Below are positions 26,520 through 34,523 of a DNA stretch of 64,000 nt, piece by piece. The stretch covers positions 124,001-188,000 of the forward strand of contig NZ_LT635477.1 in the NCBI RefSeq assembly GCF_900120335.1, read 5' to 3'. The number at the start of each line of letters is the position of its first letter. The stretch's first letter is position 1. The DNA is from Helicobacter pylori. Lineage in GTDB: Bacteria > Campylobacterota > Campylobacteria > Campylobacterales > Helicobacteraceae. Made by a program: the position numbers and the translations under genes. The notes below the pieces were generated by a model. It was not told the origin of the DNA and did not search any database. It was given only the letters and a program-made list of their open reading frames with translations.

Positions 26520-27506
26520 TTAACCCCCAAATAAATTTTTTTGTTTTAAAAAATTCAGGATTTTAAGCGTCATAGAGCTTATGGGTAGGGTCTCTAAATC
26601 TTTAAGGCTATAAAAACGAACGGAGTTTTTTAAATCCTTTGTGGTGGCAAGGTAGAGGTTTAAATTGAGCTTGAATTTAGTGTGGCTGTGCTTGATAGCG
26701 CCTAAAAAGGGGAGTTTGAATTCTAAATTTTCTTTTAGATTGGGGAAATGGTGCATCCCCAAATAGAGTTTTTGCTCTATTTTTTCTAAAGCGATTTGGT
26801 TATTTTGGATCACAACGCCTAAGTAACGCTCTTCTTGAATGATCTCTTGTTTTTTCTTAAGCGTGTGTTTTTCTAGGTGGTTTTTACCCAAACAATAAGG
26901 ATTGAAAGGGCAAATCGCGCATTTGGGTTTAGGGGAGCAGATTAAAGCCCCTAGATCAATTAAGGCTTGGTTGTGATTAAAGCTTTCATTAGGATTGAGA
27001 AAGTCATTCGCTTTAATTTGTAAGTCTTTAGCTTGGATATTAGGATCCAAACCAAAAAGCCTTAAAAGTACGCGCTTGACATTAGCGTCCACGCATGCGG
27101 TTTTTTCTCTAAAGCCAAAACATAAAATCGCATTAGCCGTGTATGCGCCAATACCGGGGAGTTTTAACAGGCTTTGATAGTCATTAGGTAGCTGTGAGTG
27201 GTGTTCTTTAACGCAAATTTCAGCGCTTTTTTTTAAATTTTTAGCCCTTGAATAATAGCCAAGCCCTCGCCATAACAATAAAACCTTCTCTAATTGAGCG
27301 TTCGCTAAGTCTTTTAAAGTGGGGAAAGCTTCTAAAAAAGGGGAATAAAAACGCTCAACCACCGTGTTGATTTGGGTTTGTTGGCTCATCACTTCGCTGA
27401 TATAGACTTCATAAGGGGCGTTAATGCCCTTTAAATTCCTAAAAGGTAAATCCTTTCGCCCACATTCTTCATACCATTTTAAAAGGGCGTTGTGTAAAGT
27501 TTCCAA
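26520..27506 (-). CDS. mutY: A/G-specific adenine glycosylase
   Basis: Removes adenine mispaired with guanine or 8-oxoguanine. 328 residues: helix-hairpin-helix LLKLPGIGAYTANAIL, catalytic acidic region FGFREKTACVDANVKRVL, a four-cysteine iron-sulfur loop and a C-terminal MutT-like domain. The loop reads ICSPKPKCAICPFNPYC, spacing C-x5-C-x2-C-x5-C, one residue shorter than the usual C-x6-C-x2-C-x5-C. It starts at TTG 27506, directly after the TAG stop of the upstream carrier gene (TAGTTG), so translation is coupled. Oxidative DNA repair suits life in inflamed mucosa. Confidence 0.92.
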   Translation of the reverse strand: METLHNALLKWYEECGRKDLPFRNLKGINAPYEVYISEVMSQQTQINTVVERFYSPFLEAFPTLKDLANAQLEKVLLLWRGLGYYSRAKNLKKSAEICVKEHHSQLPNDYQSLLKLPGIGAYTANAILCFGFREKTACVDANVKRVLLRLFGLDPNIQAKDLQIKANDFLNPNESFNHNQALIDLGALICSPKPKCAICPFNPYCLGKNHLEKHTLKKKQEIIQEERYLGVVIQNNQIALEKIEQKLYLGMHHFPNLKENLEFKLPFLGAIKHSHTKFKLNLNLYLATTKDLKNSVRFYSLKDLETLPISSMTLKILNFLKQKNLFGG

Positions 27507-28955
27507 CTACAACCACCTAAAAGCGATGAATTTGACCCAAGGCGTGCACACGCTTAAAAACACGATTAAATACAAAAAGCCAAAAATAAACCCCCATTTC
27601 CAAAAATCCTTGCTTTGAATATACCCGCTCCCATAATAAATGGTGGATGGGCCTGTGCCATAGGGCGTTAAAATCCCCATAATCCCTAAAGAAAGCATTA
27701 AAAACAAGCTCAATTCTTGCAAATTGACCCCTTGAATGTGCGAACCAATCCCTACAAAAAGAGCGAACAACGCGCTCACATGAGCGGTGATGCTAGCGAA
27801 AAAATAATGCGACAGATAAAAAAGAGCGACGATAAACAATACCGCTATTAACGGATCCAAGTGAGCATGCTCTAAAAAATTTTGAGCCGCATTGCCGATA
27901 AAATTTAAAAAACCCACATTTTTAAGCCCGCCAGCCATTGTGAGCAGCGATCCCAACAATAAAAAAATATTGAACGCGCTCTTGTTTTTAATGATATCTT
28001 CATAGCTTACAATCTTACAAAACGCCATTAACACCATGACAATCAAAGCCGTCGCGCTCGCATGCAAGCCTAAAGATTTGCCAAAAATCCAACCCAATAA
28101 AGCCAATAAAGTGAGACTGAGCATTGAAATTTCTTTTAAAGAAAACCTCCCCATGCTTTCTAATTCTTTTTTAGCCCACAAACTCACTTCTTTTGAGCCT
28201 TTTAAGGTGGGTTTGCAGGTTTTATACGCCAATAAAGGCACCAATAAGATTAAAACCACCCCACAAGGCAAGAACGCTAAAAACCACGAAAACCATGAGA
28301 TTTCATTCACGCCCATTTTGGTAGCGATCTCCATTGCTAGGGGGTTAGGGGCGAGCGCGGTTAAAAACATGGACGAAGTGATGCAAGTTGAAGCCAAAGC
28401 GACCCACATCAAATACGCGCCGATTTTGTTAGGGTTATTACTAGGAGTAGAACCCATTAAGGGCGGGATAGAAGAAACGATCGGATAGAGTATGCCCCCA
28501 CTTCTAGCCGAATTGCTAGGGATAAAGGGGGCTAGACACAATTCGCTCAAACTGATCGCATAGCCTAAACCTAAAGGGGTTTGCCCTAAAAATCTAATCA
28601 GTAAAAGAGCGATCCGTTTCCCTAACAAGCTTTTTTCATACCCTAAACCCAAAATGAAAGCGACAAACACAAGCCACACCGTTTTATTCGCATACCCGCT
28701 CAAACCCCACGAAATGGCCTTATTAGCGCTCGCTACTTCATTACTTGCTCCAATTTTTAACGCTATACACAACACTAACGCGCTCAACGCTATCAAACCT
28801 GATGGCACCGGCTCTAAAATTAGCCCTATAATCATGCCCATGAAAATACAAAAATAAAGCCATGCGTTAGGGTTTAACCCATCCGGTGCGCCTAAAAAAT
28901 ACAATAATGCTGCGATGAGAAAAGGGGCAAAGATTGAGAGGGTTTGTTTAATCAT
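27507..28955 (-). CDS. DASS-family anion:sodium symporter
   Basis: 482-residue inner-membrane carrier with about 12 to 14 helices. The family motifs SNSARSGG and GPSTIYYGSGY are seen, along with ASTCITSSMFLTALAPNPLA. It resembles bacterial and plastid carriers of dicarboxylates such as 2-oxoglutarate and malate; the H. pylori substrate is not evident. AAAGG precedes the ATG. mutY follows with no gap, although the functions seem unrelated. It diverges from ccoN. Confidence 0.88.
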   Translation of the reverse strand: MIKQTLSIFAPFLIAALLYFLGAPDGLNPNAWLYFCIFMGMIIGLILEPVPSGLIALSALVLCIALKIGASNEVASANKAISWGLSGYANKTVWLVFVAFILGLGYEKSLLGKRIALLLIRFLGQTPLGLGYAISLSELCLAPFIPSNSARSGGILYPIVSSIPPLMGSTPSNNPNKIGAYLMWVALASTCITSSMFLTALAPNPLAMEIATKMGVNEISWFSWFLAFLPCGVVLILLVPLLAYKTCKPTLKGSKEVSLWAKKELESMGRFSLKEISMLSLTLLALLGWIFGKSLGLHASATALIVMVLMAFCKIVSYEDIIKNKSAFNIFLLLGSLLTMAGGLKNVGFLNFIGNAAQNFLEHAHLDPLIAVLFIVALFYLSHYFFASITAHVSALFALFVGIGSHIQGVNLQELSLFLMLSLGIMGILTPYGTGPSTIYYGSGYIQSKDFWKWGFIFGFLYLIVFLSVCTPWVKFIAFRWL

Positions 28956-29076
28956 GTTTAACCTTTAGCCAAAGATAGTAATAATTTGGCTTAAAAATAT
29001 CATTCAAATGGGATTGAGTTATTACAATGTTACAGAAAAAGATTAAAAATTAAGCTTTTTGAAAAAGATAAAATTT

Positions 29077-29082
29077 TATAAT
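29077..29082 (+). promoter_or_regulatory. -10 box of the cbb3 oxidase operon
   Basis: Perfect TATAAT, 43 bp before the ccoN start, with AGGAG in the leader. No obvious Fnr or other regulator site is seen around it. Confidence 0.6.
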
Positions 29083-29124
29083 TATGTTTGTCTTTGTTGA
29101 ATTTACTACAAATAGGAGTATTGC

Positions 29125-30591
29125 ATGCAAGAAAATGTGCCTTTGAGTTATGATTATTCCATTAGCAAATTGTTTCTTTATGCGATGATCGCTTTTGGGA
29201 TAATAGGCATGTTAATAGGGATCGTGTTAGCCTTTGAGTTATCCTTCCCTAGTTTGAACTACATTGCAGGGGAGTATGGCGTTTTTGGCCGCTTACGCCC
29301 TTTACACACGAATGCGGTGATCTATGGTTTCACTCTTGGAGGGATTTGGGCGAGTTGGTATTATATCGGTCAAAGGGTACTTAAAATCACTTATTACCAA
29401 CACCCCTTTTTGAAAATTGTAGGGTTATTGCATTTTTGGCTCTGGATTCTTCTTTTAGTCCTAGGGGTTATTAGCTTGTTTGCTGGTCTTACTCAATCTA
29501 AAGAATACGCCGAATTGATGTGGCCTTTAGATATTATTGTGGTTGTGGCATGGGTGTTATGGGGGGTTAATATGTTTGGGAGCATGAGCGTTAGGAGGGA
29601 AAATACCATTTACGTGTCTTTGTGGTATTACATCGCTACTTATGTGGGTATAGCGGTGATGTATATCTTCAATAACCTTTCTATCCCCACCTATTTTGTC
29701 GCTGATATGGGGAGCGTTTGGCATTCTATTTCTATGTATTCAGGCAGTAATGATGCGCTCATTCAATGGTGGTGGGGGCATAATGCGGTCGCTTTTGTCT
29801 TTACGAGTGGGGTGATTGGCACGATTTATTATTTCTTGCCTAAAGAGAGCGGCCAGCCTATCTTTTCTTACAAACTCACTTTGTTTTCTTTTTGGAGTTT
29901 GATGTTTGTTTATATTTGGGCGGGCGGGCACCATTTGATTTATTCCACCGTGCCTGATTGGGTGCAAACCCTTTCTAGCGTGTTTTCAGTGGTGTTGATC
30001 TTGCCTTCGTGGGGGACAGCGATTAACATGCTTTTAACGATGAGAGGCCAATGGCACCAGCTCAAAGAAAGCCCTTTGATCAAGTTTTTAGTTTTAGCCT
30101 CAACTTTCTACATGCTTTCCACGCTAGAAGGATCCATTCAAGCCATTAAAAGCGTGAACGCCTTAGCCCACTTCACCGATTGGATCATAGGGCATGTGCA
30201 TGACGGCGTGCTTGGTTGGGTAGGCTTCACTTTGATTGCGAGCATGTATCACATGACCCCTAGGCTTTTCAAAAGAGAGATTTATTCAGGGAGGCTTGTG
30301 GATTTCCAATTCTGGATCATGACTTTAGGGATTGTGCTTTACTTTTCGTCCATGTGGATTGCAGGGATCACGCAAGGGATGATGTGGAGGGATGTGGATC
30401 AATACGGGAATCTCACTTACCAATTCATTGACACGGTTAAGGCGCTAATCCCTTATTACAATATTAGAGGCGTTGGGGGTCTTATGTATTTTATTGGATT
30501 TATTATTTTTGCTTACAATATCTTTATGACAATCACGGCAGGCAAAAAATTAGAGCGTGAGCCCAATTACGCCACGCCTATGGCCAGATAA
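29125..30591 (+). CDS. ccoN: Cytochrome cbb3 oxidase subunit I
   Basis: Catalytic subunit of the high-affinity oxidase, the only terminal oxidase known in H. pylori. 488 residues, about 12 membrane helices. Haem and copper ligands are visible in RPLHTNAVIYGF (low-spin haem b), WWWGHNAVAF and GGHHLIYSTVPDW (Cu-B), and HFTDWIIGHVHDGVLGW (haems b3 and b). Active at the inner membrane, reducing oxygen to water while pumping protons. First gene of ccoNOQP and the four small genes behind it. Confidence 0.97.
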   Translation: MQENVPLSYDYSISKLFLYAMIAFGIIGMLIGIVLAFELSFPSLNYIAGEYGVFGRLRPLHTNAVIYGFTLGGIWASWYYIGQRVLKITYYQHPFLKIVGLLHFWLWILLLVLGVISLFAGLTQSKEYAELMWPLDIIVVVAWVLWGVNMFGSMSVRRENTIYVSLWYYIATYVGIAVMYIFNNLSIPTYFVADMGSVWHSISMYSGSNDALIQWWWGHNAVAFVFTSGVIGTIYYFLPKESGQPIFSYKLTLFSFWSLMFVYIWAGGHHLIYSTVPDWVQTLSSVFSVVLILPSWGTAINMLLTMRGQWHQLKESPLIKFLVLASTFYMLSTLEGSIQAIKSVNALAHFTDWIIGHVHDGVLGWVGFTLIASMYHMTPRLFKREIYSGRLVDFQFWIMTLGIVLYFSSMWIAGITQGMMWRDVDQYGNLTYQFIDTVKALIPYYNIRGVGGLMYFIGFIIFAYNIFMTITAGKKLEREPNYATPMAR

Positions 30592-30603
30592 GGGAGGTTG
30601 AAG

Positions 30604-31302
30604 ATGTTTAGTTTTTTAGAAAAAAACCCATTCTTTTTCACTCTTGCGTTTATTTTCGTGTTTTCTATTGCAGGCTTAGTGGAGATTTTGCCTAACTTTT
30701 TCAAATCCGCTCGCCCGATTGAAGGCTTACGGCCTTATACGGTTTTAGAGACAGCGGGGAGGCAAGTTTATATCCAAGAAGGTTGCTATCATTGCCATTC
30801 CCAACTCATTCGCCCTTTCCAAGCTGAGGTGGATCGATATGGCGCGTATAGTTTGAGTGGGGAATATGCGTATGACAGGCCATTTTTGTGGGGCTCTAAA
30901 AGGATTGGCCCTGATTTGCACAGGGTGGGGGATTATCGCACAACCGATTGGCATGAAAAGCACATGCTGGATCCTAAAAGCGTTGTGCCGCACAGCATCA
31001 TGCCCGCCTATAAGCATTTATTCATAAAAAAGAGCGATTTTGACACCGCTTACGCAGAAGCTTTGACGCAAAAAAAGGTTTTTGGCGTGCCTTATGACAC
31101 CGAAAACGGCGTGAAATTAGGGAATGTGGAAGAAGCGAAAAAGGCCTATCTAGAAGAAGCTAAAAAAATCACAGCCGACATGAAAGACAAGAGGGTGCTA
31201 GAAGCGATTGAGAGAGGTGAGGTCTTAGAAATCGTGGCTTTGATCGCTTATTTGAACAGCTTGGGTAATTCCAGGATTAACGCTAATCAAAACGCTAAAT
31301 AA
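30604..31302 (+). CDS. ccoO: Cytochrome cbb3 oxidase subunit II
   Basis: Monohaem cytochrome c subunit of 232 residues. One N-terminal membrane anchor (FFTLAFIFVFSIAGLVEI), then the haem site GCYHCHSQLIRPF and the axial methionine region HSIMPAYKHL. I choose ATG 30604 because AGGGAGG (30591-30597) lies six bases before it; the in-frame TTG at 30598 touches that site and cannot be used. It lies 12 bp after ccoN. Confidence 0.96.
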   Translation: MFSFLEKNPFFFTLAFIFVFSIAGLVEILPNFFKSARPIEGLRPYTVLETAGRQVYIQEGCYHCHSQLIRPFQAEVDRYGAYSLSGEYAYDRPFLWGSKRIGPDLHRVGDYRTTDWHEKHMLDPKSVVPHSIMPAYKHLFIKKSDFDTAYAEALTQKKVFGVPYDTENGVKLGNVEEAKKAYLEEAKKITADMKDKRVLEAIERGEVLEIVALIAYLNSLGNSRINANQNAK

Positions 31303-31312
31303 GGGGTGAATG

Positions 31313-31531
31313 ATGGATTTGGAAAGTTTGAGAGGTTTTGCGTATGCGTTTTTTACCATTCTTTTTACGCTCTTTTTGTATGCCTATATTTTTAGCATGT
31401 ATAGAAAGCAAAAAAAGGGCATTGTGGATTATGAGCGATACGGGTATTTAGCGTTAAATGATGCTTTAGAAGATGAGTTGATTGAACCACGCCATAAAGA
31501 AGTTCATGATAAAGGCATAAAGGAAAGTTGA
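31313..31531 (+). CDS. ccoQ: Cytochrome cbb3 oxidase small subunit
   Basis: 72-residue CcoQ-like subunit with one membrane helix (YAFFTILFTLFLYAYIFSMY) and a charged cytoplasmic tail. Two ATGs occur in tandem (31310, 31313); the second has better spacing from AAGGGG. CcoQ stabilises the assembled oxidase in other bacteria. Known mainly from its place between ccoO and ccoP. Confidence 0.85.
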   Translation: MDLESLRGFAYAFFTILFTLFLYAYIFSMYRKQKKGIVDYERYGYLALNDALEDELIEPRHKEVHDKGIKES

Positions 31532-31532
31532 A

Positions 31533-32411
31533 ATGGATTTTTTAAACGACCATATAAATGTTTTTGGCTTGATTGCAGCGCTTGTGATTTTAGTTTTAAC
31601 CATCTATGAATCCAGTTCGCTCATTAAAGAAATGCGCGATAGCAAATCTCAAGGTGAGCTCATGGAAAATGGGCATTTGTTTGATGGGATAGGGGAGTTT
31701 GCCAACAATGTGCCAGTAGGTTGGATCGCAAGCTTTATGTGTGTGATTGTGTGGGCTTTTTGGTATTTTTTCTTTGGGTACCCGCTGAGCAGTTTTTCTC
31801 AAATCGGGCAATACAATGAAGAGGTTAAAGCGCACAACCAAAAATTTGAAGCCAAGTGGAAGCATTTGGGTCAAAAGGAATTGGTGGATATGGGTCAAGG
31901 CATCTTTTTAGTCCATTGTTCGCAATGCCATGGCATCACCGCTGAAGGCTTGCATGGGAGCGCTCAAAATCTGGTGCGTTGGGATAAAGAAGAGGGCATT
32001 ATAGATACCATTAAGCATGGCTCTAAGGGCATGGATTATCCCGCTGGGGAAATGCCCGCTATGGAAATGGACGAAAAAGACGCTAAAGCGATTGCAAGCT
32101 ATGTGATGGCAGAACTTTCTAGCGTTAAAAAGACGAAAAACCCTCAACTCATTGATAAAGGTAAGGAGCTGTTTGAAAGCATGGGTTGCACAGGTTGTCA
32201 TGGCAATGATGGTAAGGGCTTGCAAGAAAATCAAGTGTTTGCGGCCGATTTGACCACTTACGGCACAGAGAGTTTTTTAAGAAACATCTTAACGCATGGC
32301 AAAAAGGGCAATATAGGGCATATGCCATCATTCAAGTATAAAAACTTTAGCGACTTGCAAGTTAAAGCGTTGCTCGAATTTATCCAATCGCTAAAACCCT
32401 TAGAAGATTAA
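31533..32411 (+). CDS. ccoP: Cytochrome cbb3 oxidase subunit III
   Basis: Dihaem cytochrome c of 292 residues carrying electrons to CcoO and CcoN. Two N-terminal hydrophobic segments anchor it (about residues 10-28 and 62-82). Haem sites are HCSQCHG and GCTGCHG, with methionine ligand regions GEMPAMEM and GHMPSFKY. AAAGGAAA lies before the ATG, 1 bp after the ccoQ stop. Confidence 0.96.
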   Translation: MDFLNDHINVFGLIAALVILVLTIYESSSLIKEMRDSKSQGELMENGHLFDGIGEFANNVPVGWIASFMCVIVWAFWYFFFGYPLSSFSQIGQYNEEVKAHNQKFEAKWKHLGQKELVDMGQGIFLVHCSQCHGITAEGLHGSAQNLVRWDKEEGIIDTIKHGSKGMDYPAGEMPAMEMDEKDAKAIASYVMAELSSVKKTKNPQLIDKGKELFESMGCTGCHGNDGKGLQENQVFAADLTTYGTESFLRNILTHGKKGNIGHMPSFKYKNFSDLQVKALLEFIQSLKPLED

Positions 32412-32421
32412 AGGAAAAGAG

Positions 32422-32628
32422 ATGAAATTTTTAAACGGATTAGCAGGGAATTTACTGATTGTGGTTATCTTATTGTGTGTGGTCGTTTTTTTCGCGCTCA
32501 AAGCGATCCATATCCAAAAAGAGCAAGCCACCAATTATTACCGCTATAAGGATATTAACGCTTTAGAGACAAAAAGCACCCAAAACCACGCTAATTATGA
32601 ATTAGTCAATCAAGGGAGTAAAAAATGA
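32422..32628 (+). CDS. Small membrane protein, DUF4006-like, in the cbb3 operon
   Basis: 68 residues with one membrane helix (LLIVVILLCVVVFFALKAI) and a hydrophilic tail containing NYYRYKDIN. It resembles DUF4006 proteins, which follow ccoP in Campylobacter and Helicobacter. AAAGGAAAAG precedes the ATG. A role in assembly or stability of the oxidase is inferred from position only. Confidence 0.75.
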   Translation: MKFLNGLAGNLLIVVILLCVVVFFALKAIHIQKEQATNYYRYKDINALETKSTQNHANYELVNQGSKK

Positions 32629-32732
32629 AATTCACCACTTTAGAAAAAATCTTAGCCTTAATGGTAGTAGTGACCATTTTAATGACCATTGTTATTTCTT
32701 TTGTGCCTAACTTGTTTTTGTTTAGCACATGA
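32625..32732 (+). CDS. Very small membrane protein (35 aa) in the cbb3 operon
   Basis: Encodes MKFTTLEKILALMVVVTILM and a further 15 residues ending NLFLFST: a single hydrophobic helix. AGGGAG precedes the ATG. Its start overlaps the upstream stop (ATGA) and its own stop overlaps the next ATG (ATGA), so it is tightly stitched into the operon, which strongly supports translation. It is short enough to be missed by standard gene calling. It may be a small assembly factor like CcoS in size, but no homology is evident to me. Confidence 0.75.
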   Translation: MKFTTLEKILALMVVVTILMTIVISFVPNLFLFST

Positions 32733-33322
32733 AGGGCTTATGGCTTGTAATCTCTTTAGCTTTTGTTGGTTTTTTGTGGGCTAATGAATCTTATGTTTTT
32801 AACAATTCTAAGGGGCGTTTAACGGAAAAAAGCGTTTGGTTTATAGAGGGCGTTTCTAAAGAGCTTTATCTTAAAACCGGCGTGCGTTTTGCGATTGATA
32901 TGACGGATTTTGAAAAAAATCCTATCGCTCTAGCGAATAAAAAAGAGCGCCAAAGCTATCAAGAGGGCTTTTTAAAGCAGCTCAAACCCCCTTTTGTGGT
33001 ATTCTTTTTCTATCATGACGCTCAAAAAATAGAATTGGTGGCTAACCCTAAAGATTTGCTAGACACTGATAAAATCTTTTTTGAAAAAATCGCTCCCTTA
33101 CTCCCCACAAACGCCAAAGAATACACGCCTCAAAGGATTTCAGCCATGCTCATTAACGGCTATTCGGTCGCAGTAGACGCTTTAGCGGAAAAATATCGTG
33201 TGAATATCGTGCAAAATTTTAACGCTCCTAAGGGAGCGACTTTTGTAAAAGTCATCATCTATATTTTATTATTGACGCTTTTAGGGGCGTTTTTGGGGCT
33301 TTATTTTTTTAAAAAATCTTAA
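32729..33322 (+). CDS. Secreted membrane-anchored protein in the cbb3 operon, TPM-like
   Basis: 197 residues: N-terminal signal MKGLWLVISLAFVGFLWA, a periplasmic domain of about 140 residues, and a C-terminal helix VKVIIYILLLTLLGAFLGLY before FFKKS. The periplasmic part (ELYLKTGVRFAIDMT and VVFFFYHDAQKIELVANPK) has the look of a TPM-type fold, though I cannot prove it. Start overlaps the 35-residue gene by ATGA. Likely supports oxidase or haem c maturation. Confidence 0.7.
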   Translation: MKGLWLVISLAFVGFLWANESYVFNNSKGRLTEKSVWFIEGVSKELYLKTGVRFAIDMTDFEKNPIALANKKERQSYQEGFLKQLKPPFVVFFFYHDAQKIELVANPKDLLDTDKIFFEKIAPLLPTNAKEYTPQRISAMLINGYSVAVDALAEKYRVNIVQNFNAPKGATFVKVIIYILLLTLLGAFLGLYFFKKS

Positions 33323-33334
33323 GAGGGAAAATCA

Positions 33335-33916
33335 ATGAAAGAAAAAAACTTTTGGCCTTTAGGGATCATGAGCGTGCTTATTTTTGGGCTTGGGATCGTG
33401 GTGTTTTTGGTGGTGTTTGCCCTAAAAAATTCGCCTAAAAACGATTTAGTGTATTTTAAAGGGCATAACGAAGTGGATTTAAACTTTAACGCCATGCTTA
33501 AAACCTATGAAGATTTTAAAGCTAATTATCGTTTTTCAGTGGGTTTAAAACCCCTTACAGAAAGCCCTAAAACCCCTATTTTGCCCTATTTTTCTAAAGG
33601 CACGCATGGGGATAAAAAAATCCAAGAAAACCTTTTAAACAACGCTTTGATTTTAGAAAAGTCCAACACGCTTTATGCGCGATTGCAACCGCTCAAACCC
33701 GCTTTAGATTCGCCAAATATTCAAGTGTATTTAGCTTTCTATCCCAGCCAATCACAGCCCAGATTATTAGGAACGCTTGATTGCGCAAACGCATGCGAGC
33801 CTTTAAAATTTGATTTGTTAGAGGGCGATAAAGTGGGGCGCTATAAGATCCTTTTTAAATTCACTTTTAAAAACAAAGAAGAATTGATTTTGGAGCAACT
33901 GGCTTTTTTTAAGTAG
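33335..33916 (+). CDS. FixH-like membrane protein closing the cbb3 operon
   Basis: 193 residues with an N-terminal membrane helix (IMSVLIFGLGIVVFLVVFAL) followed by a periplasmic domain with DLVYFKGHNEVDLNFN. The layout recalls FixH/CcoH proteins that help deliver or stabilise cbb3 subunits, but the similarity is weak and rests partly on position. GAGGGAA precedes the ATG, 12 bp after the previous stop. Confidence 0.65.
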   Translation: MKEKNFWPLGIMSVLIFGLGIVVFLVVFALKNSPKNDLVYFKGHNEVDLNFNAMLKTYEDFKANYRFSVGLKPLTESPKTPILPYFSKGTHGDKKIQENLLNNALILEKSNTLYARLQPLKPALDSPNIQVYLAFYPSQSQPRLLGTLDCANACEPLKFDLLEGDKVGRYKILFKFTFKNKEELILEQLAFFK

Positions 33917-33982
33917 CATGGCTTGTATGGGTATATCAATTTTAAAAAACGCTAAAGCATTTTTTAAATACAAAAAATAAAA

Positions 33983-34152
33983 GAGCTTGCGAAAAAACAA
34001 GCGATAATTTTTAAAAAGCGGTCTTTGCGGGTTAGGGGGATTAGGGGTTGTAGGGGGGATTTCAAAATACCCCCTATTTCCTTAAAAAAATGAGCTTATA
34101 ATAAAGGGATCAAAATCCCATTTTTAAAAATTAAAGAGTGATCCAAAACAAA
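33983..34152 (+). repeat. Intergenic G-rich hairpin repeat, copy D (main part)
   Basis: Clearest copy. 5' hairpin GCTTGcgaaaaaaCAAGC, GATAATTTTTAAAAAGCG, then a perfect four-tract array at 34029-34058: GGG TTA GGGGG ATTA GGGG TTGTA GGGGGG (loops 3, 4 and 5). TAGGGGG also pairs with CCCCCTA after the loop GATTTCAAAATA. Then CCTTAAAAAAATGAG, CAAAATCCCATTTTTAAAAA and TTAAAGAGTGATC. The usual end motif (AGTATTTGATGA) is displaced to 34470-34481 by about 300 bp. It follows the cbb3 operon in the same orientation. Confidence 0.78.
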
Positions 34153-34469
34153 CAAAAAACCCCCATAAACTCGCATCAATTTATTCTAAAAATTTAAAAA
34201 ACCTTTCTTGTTGTAACGCTCTTTTTAAGGAGGTTACAAAAATTAAAATGGCGCTAGCTTTTAAAAAAGTTTGTTAAATTGTGAGACAATTAAGAGAGCA
34301 TGGGTTTTGGGGATTTGAAACCTTGAAAACGCTCGGATTTTTCAAATTAACTCGCTTTGCGCAGTCGTTTAGAAATCGGTTTTTATTGTTGCCTTGAGTG
34401 GATTTTTTGGCTAATTAAGTTTTTTGTTTTGTGAGATAAAGAGCGATTAAAGTAAGACTTTTAGTTATC
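34153..34469. other. Extra DNA lying within repeat copy D
   Basis: About 300 bp separate the body of copy D from its end motif. It holds an inverted repeat TTGTAAC (34211-34217) with GTTACAA (34233-34239), a possible -10 (GACAAT near 34285-34290), and a stretch around 34322-34350 (CTTGAAAACGCTCGGATTTT) that faintly recalls the core of H. pylori AapA toxin genes. No good frame follows, so at most it is a decayed module. No ordinary gene is supported. Confidence 0.3.
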
Positions 34470-34511
34470 AGTATTTGATGATAAAAAGCCTGAATTTTCT
34501 ATCCAAATGGG

Positions 34512-34517
34512 TATAAT
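34512..34517 (+). promoter_or_regulatory. -10 box giving a leaderless mRNA
   Basis: Perfect TATAAT ending seven bases before the ATG at 34524. The expected transcript start coincides with the start codon, and no ribosome-binding site is present. Confidence 0.65.
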
Positions 34518-34523
34518 AATCGC

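Noticed and set aside
33983-34152. Treating the dispersed repeat as a CRISPR array or insertion sequence
   Set aside because: Copies are single and far apart, with no regular spacers, terminal inverted repeats or transposase.
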